From contig JAJDAO010000016.1 in the NCBI GenBank assembly GCA_029261835.1, positions 46,930 through 110,929 on the forward strand: a DNA stretch of 64,000 nucleotides. The letters are read 5' to 3'. This DNA is from Deltaproteobacteria bacterium (GTDB lineage Bacteria; Myxococcota_A; UBA9160; UBA4427). The notes beneath the pieces were generated by a model. It saw only the letters and a program-made list of their open reading frames with translations, was not told the DNA's origin and searched no databases. Positions 35,493-45,526 of the stretch are shown one piece after another. Numbering within the stretch: position 1 is the first letter of the stretch; each line of letters begins with the position of its first letter. The translations under genes were made by a program, and so were the position numbers.

Positions 35493-37946
35493 GTGAATCG
35501 CGAGCGCATCGGTGAGGGATTCGAGCAGTGGGGCGACCTCATGGTCCGCCATCGCTGGTGGGTCATCGGCGTCATGTTGGGCTTGGCGGTGGGTGTGGGT
35601 GCCGCGCTCCCGAGCATACAGGTCGACAACTCCGTTGAGGCCTTCCTCCACGAGGATGATCCCGACCTGATCCACTACAACGACTTTCGCGACCGATTCG
35701 GCCGCGATGACGTAACGGTGATCGCGATCCGGCCGCGCGAGATCTTCGATCTGGCATTCCTCGAGGAGCTCCGAGCGCTGCACGAAGACCTCGAGCACGA
35801 GGTGCCGTACCTCGACGACGTGACAAGCCTCGTCAACGCGCGAGCAACCTACGGTCAGGCGGACGAGCTCATCGTCGAAGACCTGATGGCTGAGTGGCCG
35901 CGCAACGAGGCCGACCTCGCTGTGCTCGAAGAGCGGGTCTTCGCCAATCCGCTCTACCTCGACACGCTGGTTTCCCGCGATGGGCGCTTCACCAGCGTCA
36001 TTCTCGAGCCCGCGGTCTACTCCCCGGTGACCCGGGAGGATGAGGCGCTGGCGGGCTTCGAAGAGAATGGAGCGGTGGAATCGAATGGCTCGGAGGAGCA
36101 GCAGTACCTGACGGATGTCGAGAGCGGCGACATGGTGAAGGCGGTGCGCCGGGTGATGCACCGCTATCGGGATGCGGATACCGAGATGGTTCTCGCGGGC
36201 ACGGCGGTCGTGGAGGAGCGCCTGGAGGACGAGATGCAGGCCGATCTCGCCCGTTTTCTGGGCCTCTCGATGCTTGTCATCGTGGCCGTGCTCTACGCCG
36301 TCTTTCGGCGTGCTTCGGGCGTGGTGCTCCCGCTTCTCACGGTCGTTCTGTCTCTCACGACCACGTTGGGCGCCATGGCGCTTCTCGGGATTTCTCTATC
36401 GCTCACCACCGAGATTCTTCCTTCTTTCCTGCTGACCATCGGTGTGTGCTACTCGGTACACATCATTGCGATCTTCTATCAGGGGCTCGATAGAGGCCTG
36501 GCTCGCGAGCAGGCCATCCGTCACGCGCTGGGCCACTCGGGACTGGCCGTCCTGATGACCGGCTTGACGACCGCCGGAGGCCTCGCCTCATTTGCCTGGG
36601 CCGAGGTTGCTCCGGTGGCTGAGCTCGGAATCGTGGGGCCCCTCGGCGTGACCCTCGCCATGATCTTCGCTCTGGTGCTATTGCCCGCATTGCTGGCGGT
36701 CGTTCCGCTACGCAGGCCGGAAGGCCGATCACGGCGGCAGAAGGGCGCGCTCCTGAGCGATGCCGTCGTCGCCTGCGGTGCCTTCTCGGCGCGACGTCCG
36801 TGGCTCGTGCTCGGCGGTGCGGCTCTCCTCCTCGTGCTGGCCGCCGCGGGCGCCTCCCGCTTGCGTTTTGCCAATGACTACTTCCTGTGGTTTCCGGACG
36901 ATGAGCCGCTCGTCCAGGCCACGGCATTGGTCGATCGCGAGTTCAAGGGTGTGGTGACGCTCGAGGCCATCATCGAGACCGGCGTGGAGAACGGTCTGCA
37001 CGATCCAAGTCTGTTGCGGAGGCTGGAGGCCATCGGAGAGGCGAACGTTTCCTTTCGGCAAGGTGAGCTCTTCATTGGCAAGACCGTTTCCCTCGCCGAT
37101 ATCCTGAAGGAGACGCATCAGGCCCTGAACGAGAATCGGGCGGAGCACTACAGCATCCCCGACGACCCCCGGCTGGTGGCGCAGGAGCTGCTCCTCTTCG
37201 AGAACGGTGGTGCGGACGATCTCGAAGAACTCGTCGATTCGCAGTTCAGCACGGCGCGCATCAGCATGAAGCTCCCGTGGACAGACTGGATGCTCTACCC
37301 GAAGTTCCTCGAGAGGATGCGCCAGCATCTAACGGCGATTCTGGGAGAGGATGTGCCATTCCATCTCACCGGCTTCTGCACCGTTATGGCTCGTGCGGCC
37401 GAGTCTTTCATCACGACGATGGCGCAGTCCTACCTGCTCGCTCTCTTGATCATTACGCCACTCATGATCGTCCTGCTGGGAAGCCTCGGCCGCGGTCTGC
37501 TCAGCATGGTGCCGAATCTGGCGCCGATCCTGCTCACCTTGGGGCTGATGGGGTGGCTCGAAGTGCCCCTCGATATGTCGACGACCCTCATCGGTGGCAT
37601 CATCATCGGTCTTGCGGTCGACGACACCATCCACTTCATGGACCGCTTCAACCGCTACTTCGAGCAGACTCGTGACGCCCAGCGTGCCGTGCGAGAGACA
37701 CTCGAGACCACCGGCACCGCGATGCTCTTCACCTCCGTGGTGCTGGCAGCGGGGTTCCTGGTATTCTGCTTCGCCTACATGCAGAACGTCGTCGTTTTCG
37801 GCTTGCTCTGCGCCTTCGCCACAGTGGCTGCATTCTTCGCGGACGTAACGCTGGCGCCGGCCCTGATGGTCTTGGCTACGAGGCGGAAACGCGAGGCGAG
37901 CGCGGAGCCCCTGCTATCGCCGGGAGGGCGGGAGCAGATAGGATAG
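35493..37946 (+). CDS. RND/MMPL-family transporter
   Basis: VDNSVEAFLHEDDPDLIHYNDFRDRFGRDD...GIIIGLAVDDTIHFMDRFNRYFEQTRDAQRAVRETLETTGTAMLFTSVVLAAGF. Confidence 0.9.
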   Translation: MNRERIGEGFEQWGDLMVRHRWWVIGVMLGLAVGVGAALPSIQVDNSVEAFLHEDDPDLIHYNDFRDRFGRDDVTVIAIRPREIFDLAFLEELRALHEDLEHEVPYLDDVTSLVNARATYGQADELIVEDLMAEWPRNEADLAVLEERVFANPLYLDTLVSRDGRFTSVILEPAVYSPVTREDEALAGFEENGAVESNGSEEQQYLTDVESGDMVKAVRRVMHRYRDADTEMVLAGTAVVEERLEDEMQADLARFLGLSMLVIVAVLYAVFRRASGVVLPLLTVVLSLTTTLGAMALLGISLSLTTEILPSFLLTIGVCYSVHIIAIFYQGLDRGLAREQAIRHALGHSGLAVLMTGLTTAGGLASFAWAEVAPVAELGIVGPLGVTLAMIFALVLLPALLAVVPLRRPEGRSRRQKGALLSDAVVACGAFSARRPWLVLGGAALLLVLAAAGASRLRFANDYFLWFPDDEPLVQATALVDREFKGVVTLEAIIETGVENGLHDPSLLRRLEAIGEANVSFRQGELFIGKTVSLADILKETHQALNENRAEHYSIPDDPRLVAQELLLFENGGADDLEELVDSQFSTARISMKLPWTDWMLYPKFLERMRQHLTAILGEDVPFHLTGFCTVMARAAESFITTMAQSYLLALLIITPLMIVLLGSLGRGLLSMVPNLAPILLTLGLMGWLEVPLDMSTTLIGGIIIGLAVDDTIHFMDRFNRYFEQTRDAQRAVRETLETTGTAMLFTSVVLAAGFLVFCFAYMQNVVVFGLLCAFATVAAFFADVTLAPALMVLATRRKREASAEPLLSPGGREQIG

Positions 37947-38050
37947 CCGCGGTGGCTCATCTCTGTGCCATCTCCGGCCGTTGACCGAGCGCCGAAGATC
38001 GAGTATTCGCGTGATGCATCCACAGCCGAGGGCAAGCGGAGGACGCCAGG

Positions 38051-38506
38051 ATGCCCAGTCCAGCAAAGTTTCGGGAGGTCGTTAATCAGCTCAGTCAGCG
38101 CTTCAATGCCTTGCAGCGCGGCGAGAAGTGCTGCTTCGGCGTGACGATGTCGCAGTGTATGACGCTCGAACTCCTGCATCAGCGAGGGCGCTGCACCGTG
38201 CGAGAGCTGGCAGAGGGTCTGGCGCTGGACACCAGCACCGTAACCCGGGTCGTGGACGTACTGGTGCGAGATGGGCTCGTCCGACGGGCCCGGGACGAGA
38301 AGCGGGATCGTCGGCGCGTCTTCGTGTCGCTCAGCGGGTCCGGCCGCCGACTGGCAAAGAAGCTGGAGGTCAGCGCCGACGAGTACTGCGCGCGGATTCT
38401 AGAGCGCATTCCGCAAGAGCGTCGCGCGGAAGTGTTCGATGCGTTGCTCCTGGTGGTGAGCGCCATCGACGAGATGCCCGAAGATCTGCCCGATTCCTGT
38501 AGCTAG
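38051..38506 (+). CDS. MarR-family regulator with N-terminal CC...C motif
   Basis: EKCCFGVTMSQCMTLELLHQRGRCTVRELAEGLALDTSTVTRVVDVLVRDGLVRRARDEKRDRRRVFVSLS. Confidence 0.88.
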   Translation: MPSPAKFREVVNQLSQRFNALQRGEKCCFGVTMSQCMTLELLHQRGRCTVRELAEGLALDTSTVTRVVDVLVRDGLVRRARDEKRDRRRVFVSLSGSGRRLAKKLEVSADEYCARILERIPQERRAEVFDALLLVVSAIDEMPEDLPDSCS

Positions 38507-38535
38507 CTAGAGCAACGCTTCCGAGGGAGGTTCGC

Positions 38536-41376
38536 ATGCGGCGATTGTCTCGTAGAGAGTTTCTCGGGGCGGGCGCCGGTGCTGCGACGCTCGTTCTGGG
38601 ACTCGACCGACTGACCTGGGCACTGCCCGCGCGGGCAAAGGCTGCGGGCGGGCCGGCCCCTGGTTACCGAGACTACCGGGATGTCTATCGCCAGCGCTGG
38701 CGTTGGGATCGCGTGGTGCGCGGCACGCACACCAATGCGAACTGCGTGGCCGCCTGCGCCTGGAACCTCTACGTGCGCGATGGGATCGTGTGGCGCGAGG
38801 AGCAGGCGGCGCCCTATGCCGCGTCGAATACGAGCCTGCCAGATTGGAATCCGCGGGGCTGCCAGAAGGGTGCCTGCTATAGCGATCTGATGCTCGGACC
38901 ATCGCGGGTGACGCATCCGCTGCGCAGGGTAGAGGCTCGTGGCTCGAACAGCTGGAAGCGTATCTCGTGGGATCAGGCGCTGGACGAGATTGCTAGCAGT
39001 TTGGTCGACGTACTCGTGCGTCGCGGCGGCGAGGGCGCGGTCTGCGAGATGGGGGGGCACCTCGATTTCGGTCCGACTGCCGCGGCTGCCTGGCGGTTCT
39101 TCGGGCAGATCGGGGTTCCCATCACAGACGGTGCCGCCCTGACGGGCGACCTCCCGGTGGGGGGGACGATTACGCTGGGGCTTCCCTTTACGGACGGGAG
39201 CTCGGATGACTGGTTTCGCTCGGACTGCGTCGTGCTCTGGGCCTTCAATCCGTCGGTCACCCGTATTCCGGACGCACACTATCTACAGGAAGCGCGTTAT
39301 CGCGGTGCCCGCGTCGTCGCGATTACGCCCGACTTCAATGCAAGCGCCAGCCACGCTGATCTGTGGATATCGCCGCGACCCGGCAGCGATGCAGCACTGG
39401 CGCTGGCGGCTTGTCGAGTCGTGATTGACGAGGGTCTGTACGCAGCCGACTACCTGCGCGAGCAGACCGATCTTCCCTTCCTGGTACGCCGCGAGACACA
39501 GCGCTTCCTGCGGCATTCGGATGTCGTCGAAGGGGGGAGCGACGAACGCTTTGCGCTGTGGGACGAAGCCAGCGAAGCACTGCTCTGGGCGCCCGGCTCG
39601 GCCGGGAGCGAAGAGAAGACGCTCGCGCTTCCGGAAGGTGCGCGGCCGGCACTCGAGACGCAGCGGACCGTGCGGCTTGCTTCGGGAGAGAGCGTTTCGG
39701 TCCACACGGTCTTCTCAGCGCTGCGCGAGGGGCTGGCGCGCTTCGGTCCCGAAGAGGCGGCATCCACTACGGGTGTGGCCGCCCCGGTGATCCGAAGGTT
39801 CGCTCGTGATTTCGCGCGCGCGCCGTCGGCACTGATCCTCTCCCAATTCGGCATGTGCAAGAACTACCACTCGGACCTCATTCAGCGCTCCCAGATTCTG
39901 CTTGCATCGCTGACCGGAAAGCTCGGACGTGCGGGCAGCGGATGGCGCTCGGGGGGCTTCGTTGCGTTGGATGGGCTGGGGCTGGTGGCGATGCAGGACA
40001 AGCTCGGCATCCCCCACCTGCTGTGGACCGCGGCCCGCTCCTACTTCGACCCCAACGCCGTGAGGGGGCAGTTCGAATCGATGTTCATCCCCGCCGCACT
40101 CTTCTACGCGGTGCACGGTGGCCTCGGAGAGATTCAAGGGGCGGCGGAGCACGGAGATCCTCTGCTTCCCAAGGGATCCGCACCCTATCTGGAGGAGGCG
40201 CTGGCGAAGAAGCACTTCCCCATGAGTCCACCGCCGGGCTCCGATCCGCCGGAGATCATCTTCTCGCAGTGCGGCAACATCCTGCGGAGCAGCAAGCTGG
40301 GAGAGCGCGTCCGCGATTCGCTCTTCGCCCAGGCCAAGCTCATCGTCGACATCACGCTGCGCATGAGCGAGACCGGTCGACATGCCGATATCCTGCTTCC
40401 CGCCGCCGGCTGGTACGAGAAGATCGGCCTCAAGTACATCCCGGCGACCGTTCCCTTTGCAACGCTGGGCGATCGCGCCGTGGCGCCCCTGGGCGAGGCC
40501 ATGCCGGAGTGGAAGATCTACTCGCATCTGGCCGAGCGTGTTGCGGCGGAGGCCGAGCGGCGCGGTGTGTCCAGCGTGCAGGGCTTTCGAGGCCAGGCGT
40601 GCGAGATTGCCGAGCTCGGCGATCGCTTCAGTGATGGCGGTCGCTTTGGTGCCGACGGCGATGAGGAAGTGCTGCGCTTCATTCTGAACATCTCGCCCGC
40701 GACCAGCGGTGTCACGATCGAAGAGCTGCGAGAGCAGGGCGGTGCCCTGCGACTTCCGAGCCTCGGAGGCCAGGGCGAGAGCGCGGGCATCTACTCGGAC
40801 TACAGTCCCGAGGAGCCGGTGGCGCCGCTGCGCGACTTCGTAGAGAAGAAGCAGCCGTATCCAACCCTCACCGGTCGCCAGCAGTTCTACATCGATCATC
40901 CCTGGTTCCTCGAGCTCGGCGAGGCGCTCCCCACGCACAAGGACCCACCCGCGGCCGGCGGCGACTTTCCCTTGACCCTGACCAGTGCCCACACACGCTG
41001 GAGCATCCACGCGGTCTGGCGTGATCACGCGCTGATGTTGCGGCTGCAACGAGGCGAACCCGCGGTGCTCTTGAACGATGGCGACGCCCGCGCGCGGGGA
41101 ATCGGTGATCACGACCTGGTACACGTCTCGAACGATCTCGCGAGCTTCACGGCTCACGCGAAGGTCGCCGGGGCGATTCGGCCGGGGCAGGTGCAGCTCT
41201 ACCACGCCTGGGAGCCCTACCAGTTTCGTGGTGGCAGGAGCCACCAGGCAGTGTCACCAAGCCCCATGAAGGTGACACAGCTCGTCGGTGACTACGGGCA
41301 GCTCCACTGGGGCTTCGCGCGCTACGAGCCCAACCAGGTCAACCGCGACACGCGCGTCGAGGTCGCGCGGGCGTGA
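38536..41376 (+). CDS. Tat-exported molybdopterin oxidoreductase, DMSO reductase superfamily (type II-like)
   Basis: Tat signal RRLSRREFLGAGAGAATL; RGTHTNANCVAACAWNLYVRDGIVWREEQ...PDWNPRGCQKGACYS; HADILLPAAGWYEK; C-terminal molydopterin-dinucleotide-binding-like region. Confidence 0.85.
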   Translation: MRRLSRREFLGAGAGAATLVLGLDRLTWALPARAKAAGGPAPGYRDYRDVYRQRWRWDRVVRGTHTNANCVAACAWNLYVRDGIVWREEQAAPYAASNTSLPDWNPRGCQKGACYSDLMLGPSRVTHPLRRVEARGSNSWKRISWDQALDEIASSLVDVLVRRGGEGAVCEMGGHLDFGPTAAAAWRFFGQIGVPITDGAALTGDLPVGGTITLGLPFTDGSSDDWFRSDCVVLWAFNPSVTRIPDAHYLQEARYRGARVVAITPDFNASASHADLWISPRPGSDAALALAACRVVIDEGLYAADYLREQTDLPFLVRRETQRFLRHSDVVEGGSDERFALWDEASEALLWAPGSAGSEEKTLALPEGARPALETQRTVRLASGESVSVHTVFSALREGLARFGPEEAASTTGVAAPVIRRFARDFARAPSALILSQFGMCKNYHSDLIQRSQILLASLTGKLGRAGSGWRSGGFVALDGLGLVAMQDKLGIPHLLWTAARSYFDPNAVRGQFESMFIPAALFYAVHGGLGEIQGAAEHGDPLLPKGSAPYLEEALAKKHFPMSPPPGSDPPEIIFSQCGNILRSSKLGERVRDSLFAQAKLIVDITLRMSETGRHADILLPAAGWYEKIGLKYIPATVPFATLGDRAVAPLGEAMPEWKIYSHLAERVAAEAERRGVSSVQGFRGQACEIAELGDRFSDGGRFGADGDEEVLRFILNISPATSGVTIEELREQGGALRLPSLGGQGESAGIYSDYSPEEPVAPLRDFVEKKQPYPTLTGRQQFYIDHPWFLELGEALPTHKDPPAAGGDFPLTLTSAHTRWSIHAVWRDHALMLRLQRGEPAVLLNDGDARARGIGDHDLVHVSNDLASFTAHAKVAGAIRPGQVQLYHAWEPYQFRGGRSHQAVSPSPMKVTQLVGDYGQLHWGFARYEPNQVNRDTRVEVARA

Positions 41377-41519
41377 CGAGTTCGTCAGCCATCCACGCGA
41401 ATCGGAGACTCGTCGGGGGGAACCCGCGCTCTCGGTTGCAGCGTTGAGGCGGTGACGCGTGCCTCCAGCACGATTCGCGAAGACTGGCTCGCAGATGTGC
41501 GGACAAGGACGCGAGAATG

Positions 41520-43583
41520 CTATGAGGCGCGGGTTTCACTCCGCGGCGGATCCAGCACTTCGCGGATACGCCGCAACAGCTTCCCCGAGGTGAACGGTTT
41601 CTCGAGGAACTCGACGCCTTCTTCGAGCACACCGTGATGGCTGATGACGTTGTCCGTGTAGCCGGACACATAGAGCACTCTCGTCTCCCGGCCCGTCGCC
41701 AGGAGCGCGTCGGCCAACTGGCGTCCGTTCATGCCGGGCATGATGACGTCGGTGAGCAACAGCTGAATGCGACCGACGTGTTCCGTCGCCATTCGAAGCG
41801 CGCTCTCGGCCGATTCGGCAGCCAGGACGGTGTAGCCACCCGCTTCCAGTGTTCGGCAAGTTGCCTCTCGCACATTCCGATCATCTTCACACATAAGGAT
41901 CGTCTCGTGTCCTCCGCGGCTCAGTTCCCTTGTGCCGCTCGGGACTTCTGTCGCAGCGACCCCCACCGCAGCGGGGAGATAGACCCTGAAGGTTGTGCCC
42001 TGGCCCGGCTCACTGTAGACCGTGATGTGCCCGCCCGACTGCCGCACGATTCCGTGGACCATGGCCAGTCCCAGTCCGGTCCCCTCGCCCAGTTGTTTGG
42101 TGGTGTAGAACGGCTCGAAGGCGCGTCGACGCGTTTCCGTATCCATGCCCATGCCGGTGTCGCTGACGGCAACCATCACGTGCTGCCCGGCTCGCGCTTC
42201 GGCGTGCAGGGCGACGTAGTCAGCGTCCAGGGTCGCGTTGTTCGTCTCGAGCGTCAGCGCACCTCCCTCCGGCATCGCGTCACGGGCGTTGACGACGAGA
42301 TTCACGACGACCTGCTCGAGCTGCGCTGCGTCGGCGCAGACGCACGACACGTCGGACGCGCAGACCATCTCGAGCTTGATGTCCTCGCGGATCAGTGGCC
42401 GCAGCATCTTCTCCATGTCGGTCAATAGCCGATTCAGGTCGAGGACGACGGGGCTGAACACCTGTCGCCGGCTGAAGGCCAGGAGTTGGCGCGTCAACGT
42501 CGCCGCCCGCTGCGCGGCGTGATCGATCTGCGCCAGATCGGACAACAGCTGGTAGTCTCTCGGCAGATTCTTCTCCATGCCGTTCCGAACGAGTTCGGCG
42601 TTGCCGAGAATCGCGGTGAGGATGTTGTTGAAGTCATGCGCGACGCCGCCGGCAAGTTGTCCGATCGCCTCCATCTTCTGCGCCTGACGGAGCTGGGCCT
42701 CTAGCTCGACCTCGCGTGTGACATCGCGCTTGACTGACACAAAGTTGGTGATCTCGCCGGATAGGTTGCGGACCGGTGAGATGGTCGCATCCTGCTCGTA
42801 GAGCGTACCGTCCTTCCTCTTGTTGATGATGTGACCGGTCCACACCTCTCCGCGCGTAATCGTCTTCCACAGCTCCTCATAGAACTGTGCAGTCTGACGC
42901 CCACTCTTGAGTATGCGTGGATTCTGTCCGACAGCTTCTTCGCGCGCATAGCCGGAGATGCGCTCGAAGGCGGGATTCACGTACTGAATCGTGCCCTCCC
43001 GATCGGTGATCAGAATGCCTTCGGCGGATTGTTCGATCGCCGTGGCCAGCCGTGTGCGCTCCTCTAGGGCTCGTTCGCGCTCGACCATTTGCGTCTTCAG
43101 CTCCCGATTGGCGGCGACCAGATCCGCCGTACGCTCCAGGACGCGGTTTTCGAGTTCCCGGTTCTGCCGTTCGAGTGCCGCCTGCAAGCGACGCAACGTC
43201 AGGTGAATCTTGACCCTTGCCACCACCTCATTGGGTTCGAATGGCTTGGTGATGTAATCCACGCCGCCGGCCTCGAAGCCATCGATCTTGCTCACGGATT
43301 CGTTCAGGGCGCTGACGAAGATCACGGGGACTTCGCGGCTCCCCTCGTGGGCCTTCAGCCGACGACAGACTTCGAATCCGTCCATCCCCGGCATCTTCAC
43401 GTCCAGCACGACCAGATCCGGTGGATCGACACGCACTGCGTCCAAGGCCAGCTGACCGTCCGTGGTCGGCCGCACGCGGTGACCGGCGTCGGACAGGATT
43501 CTTGCCAACAAGTGGAGATTCTCCGGGATGTCGTCGACGATCAGAATGTCGCCCGGCGAGTCGGATGTGCGTTCGGTGCTCAC
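41520..43583 (-). CDS. Hybrid histidine kinase (REC-PAS-HisKA-HATPase-REC)
   Basis: ILIVDDIPENLHLL...; VAHDFNNILTAILGN; GTGLGLAMVHGIV; C-terminal ILMCEDDRNVREATCRTLEAGGYTVL. GTG start overlaps upstream TGA as GTGA. Confidence 0.88.
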   Translation of the reverse strand: MSTERTSDSPGDILIVDDIPENLHLLARILSDAGHRVRPTTDGQLALDAVRVDPPDLVVLDVKMPGMDGFEVCRRLKAHEGSREVPVIFVSALNESVSKIDGFEAGGVDYITKPFEPNEVVARVKIHLTLRRLQAALERQNRELENRVLERTADLVAANRELKTQMVERERALEERTRLATAIEQSAEGILITDREGTIQYVNPAFERISGYAREEAVGQNPRILKSGRQTAQFYEELWKTITRGEVWTGHIINKRKDGTLYEQDATISPVRNLSGEITNFVSVKRDVTREVELEAQLRQAQKMEAIGQLAGGVAHDFNNILTAILGNAELVRNGMEKNLPRDYQLLSDLAQIDHAAQRAATLTRQLLAFSRRQVFSPVVLDLNRLLTDMEKMLRPLIREDIKLEMVCASDVSCVCADAAQLEQVVVNLVVNARDAMPEGGALTLETNNATLDADYVALHAEARAGQHVMVAVSDTGMGMDTETRRRAFEPFYTTKQLGEGTGLGLAMVHGIVRQSGGHITVYSEPGQGTTFRVYLPAAVGVAATEVPSGTRELSRGGHETILMCEDDRNVREATCRTLEAGGYTVLAAESAESALRMATEHVGRIQLLLTDVIMPGMNGRQLADALLATGRETRVLYVSGYTDNVISHHGVLEEGVEFLEKPFTSGKLLRRIREVLDPPRSETRAS

Positions 43584-45526
43584 TGCGGATCTCCGGCGTG
43601 CCGGGCTTCCAGAGCCGACAGGCCTCGCAGCTCGTGATACGCGTATTCCTGTACCAGAGCCATCAGCCCCGCACTCAGTTCGGTGTCGTGTTCGGCAATA
43701 CGCTCGACGATTCCCTCGACGTCGTCGCGCTTCAATGCGATCACGGCAGCGTGAAGTTCCTGCTGCCAGTCGCCTGGAAGCGCTTGCAGGCGCTTGCGAA
43801 GACTCGCGACACCAAGTCGTTGTCGATTGCTTGGCACCGTCCCGCAATCGGTCTCGGGATCCTCATAGACATAGCGCACGCCAAGGTGGCGGGTCATCGC
43901 ATCGAAGATCTCGCTCTCGGCGTACGGTTTGCGTACGAAGTCGTCGCAGCCCGCCGCGAGTATCTGCTCGTGTTCTTCCTCGAAGGCATGGGCGGTCAGC
44001 GCAATTACCGGCGTGCTTCGGCCGACCGGGGTCATCTTGATCCGCCGCGTCGCTTCCAGCCCATCCATCAGCGGCATGCGTACGTCCATCCAGACCAGGT
44101 CCGGTCGGTACCGCTCGAACCGGACCAGAGCCTCTTCGCCGTTGCTCGCCTCGCGCACCTCAAAACCGACGGTCGTCAACAGAGTGCGGAGCAACCGGCG
44201 GCTCTCCTCCACGTCTTCCACAATGAGAACGCGATACCTCCGCTGTTCGGGTGCCAGCCCGACAACCCGCCGCACGGGTGCAGTCGGCCGGACGTCGCTC
44301 GGCGCGGCCTCGGGTGCCCGGATGTCGAACCGGAATACGCTGCCACGACCGAGCTCGCTGTCCACGTCGATCTCACCGCCCATTGTCTCGACGAAACGTC
44401 GGCTGATGCTCAATCCCAGCCCCGTCCCCTCTCGCTTGCCCCCATCATATACCCGCGTGAACGGTTGAAACAGCGAATCGAGTGCCTCGGCCGCGATACC
44501 GATTCCGGTGTCCGCCACTTCGACTCGCAGCCGGCCGTCGCGCGACGCGACGTCGCCCGTAGCTTCGTCCTGTTGGGGCGCATGCTTCACGCGCAGTGTC
44601 ACCTGGCCTTGCTCGGTGAACTTGATGGCGTTGCTGAGCAGGTTCGCGAGCACCTGGCGGAGCTTGCCCGCATCCGACCGGATGAAGCGCGGCAAGGCGG
44701 AATCGCGCTCCAAGAGCAACTGCAGCCCCTTCGCGCGGGTGCGTGGACCGACCATGCTCTCCACAGTGTCGAGCAAGTCGTGCAGATCAAAGTCCGATTC
44801 CTCGAACGTGGCGTGTCCAGCCTCGATCTTCGACATCTGAAGCACGTCGTTGATCAGCTGCAGCAAGTGCTCACCGCTGCGGTTGATCGCGTCGAGATCT
44901 CGCCGCTGCTCCGTCGTCAGGGTCCGATCTCGGCGCATGAGCTGCGAGAAGCCCAGAATCGCATTCAGTGGCGTGCGCAGTTCGTGGCTCATCTGCGCCA
45001 GGAACTCGCTCTTGGCGCGGTTGGCGAACTCTGCGTCCTCCTTGGCTCTCCGCAAGAGATCCTTCTGGAGCCGATTCTCCACCGCCAAAGCGACCAGATT
45101 GCCGAAGTTGGCCAATAGGGGCTCGTACGCTTCGAAGACCTGAGCGTTCTCGAGCCTGAACGTCAGAACGCCGTACGGACGATCGACCGTGGCCAGAGTG
45201 ATGACTCGAAATCCGGGCCGGCTCGCCAGCGGGCAGCTCCAGGAGACGGGCGCGACTTCTTCGCTTAGGGCTGGGCAGGCGTCACAGGCCCTCTCGGCGA
45301 AGTCACCGGCGTGGGCCGTAGTGCCGACCAGGCAGGCGCGGCAGGCGGCGACGCCGGGCACCGTAATCATCGCCTGTGAGGCGAACTCGGCTACCCGCTG
45401 GGAGGTAGGCAGAATGAGCAATATGCTGGGCGTGGCCAGGAGACCGCCCAGAATGCGTGGGTCGTGCGGAGGAGAGCCGTGGTCTCGATGGCTCAGATCG
45501 CGGCGTGCCTTAGGCGGGTCGTCCAC
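43580..45526 (-). CDS. Hybrid histidine kinase (GAF-like-HisKA-HATPase-REC)
   Basis: FLAQMSHELRTPLNAILGFSQLM; GTGLGLSISRRFVETMGG; VLIVEDVEESRRLLRTLL. Confidence 0.9.
   Translation of the reverse strand: MDDPPKARRDLSHRDHGSPPHDPRILGGLLATPSILLILPTSQRVAEFASQAMITVPGVAACRACLVGTTAHAGDFAERACDACPALSEEVAPVSWSCPLASRPGFRVITLATVDRPYGVLTFRLENAQVFEAYEPLLANFGNLVALAVENRLQKDLLRRAKEDAEFANRAKSEFLAQMSHELRTPLNAILGFSQLMRRDRTLTTEQRRDLDAINRSGEHLLQLINDVLQMSKIEAGHATFEESDFDLHDLLDTVESMVGPRTRAKGLQLLLERDSALPRFIRSDAGKLRQVLANLLSNAIKFTEQGQVTLRVKHAPQQDEATGDVASRDGRLRVEVADTGIGIAAEALDSLFQPFTRVYDGGKREGTGLGLSISRRFVETMGGEIDVDSELGRGSVFRFDIRAPEAAPSDVRPTAPVRRVVGLAPEQRRYRVLIVEDVEESRRLLRTLLTTVGFEVREASNGEEALVRFERYRPDLVWMDVRMPLMDGLEATRRIKMTPVGRSTPVIALTAHAFEEEHEQILAAGCDDFVRKPYAESEIFDAMTRHLGVRYVYEDPETDCGTVPSNRQRLGVASLRKRLQALPGDWQQELHAAVIALKRDDVEGIVERIAEHDTELSAGLMALVQEYAYHELRGLSALEARHAGDPQ

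Noticed and set aside
39715-41244. 509-aa minus-strand ORF
   Set aside because: Antisense to the molybdopterin oxidoreductase, which has full-length motif support; GC-rich shadow ORF.
43421-45118. 565-aa plus-strand ORF
   Set aside because: Antisense to the two hybrid kinases; His/Arg/Gln-rich shadow composition.
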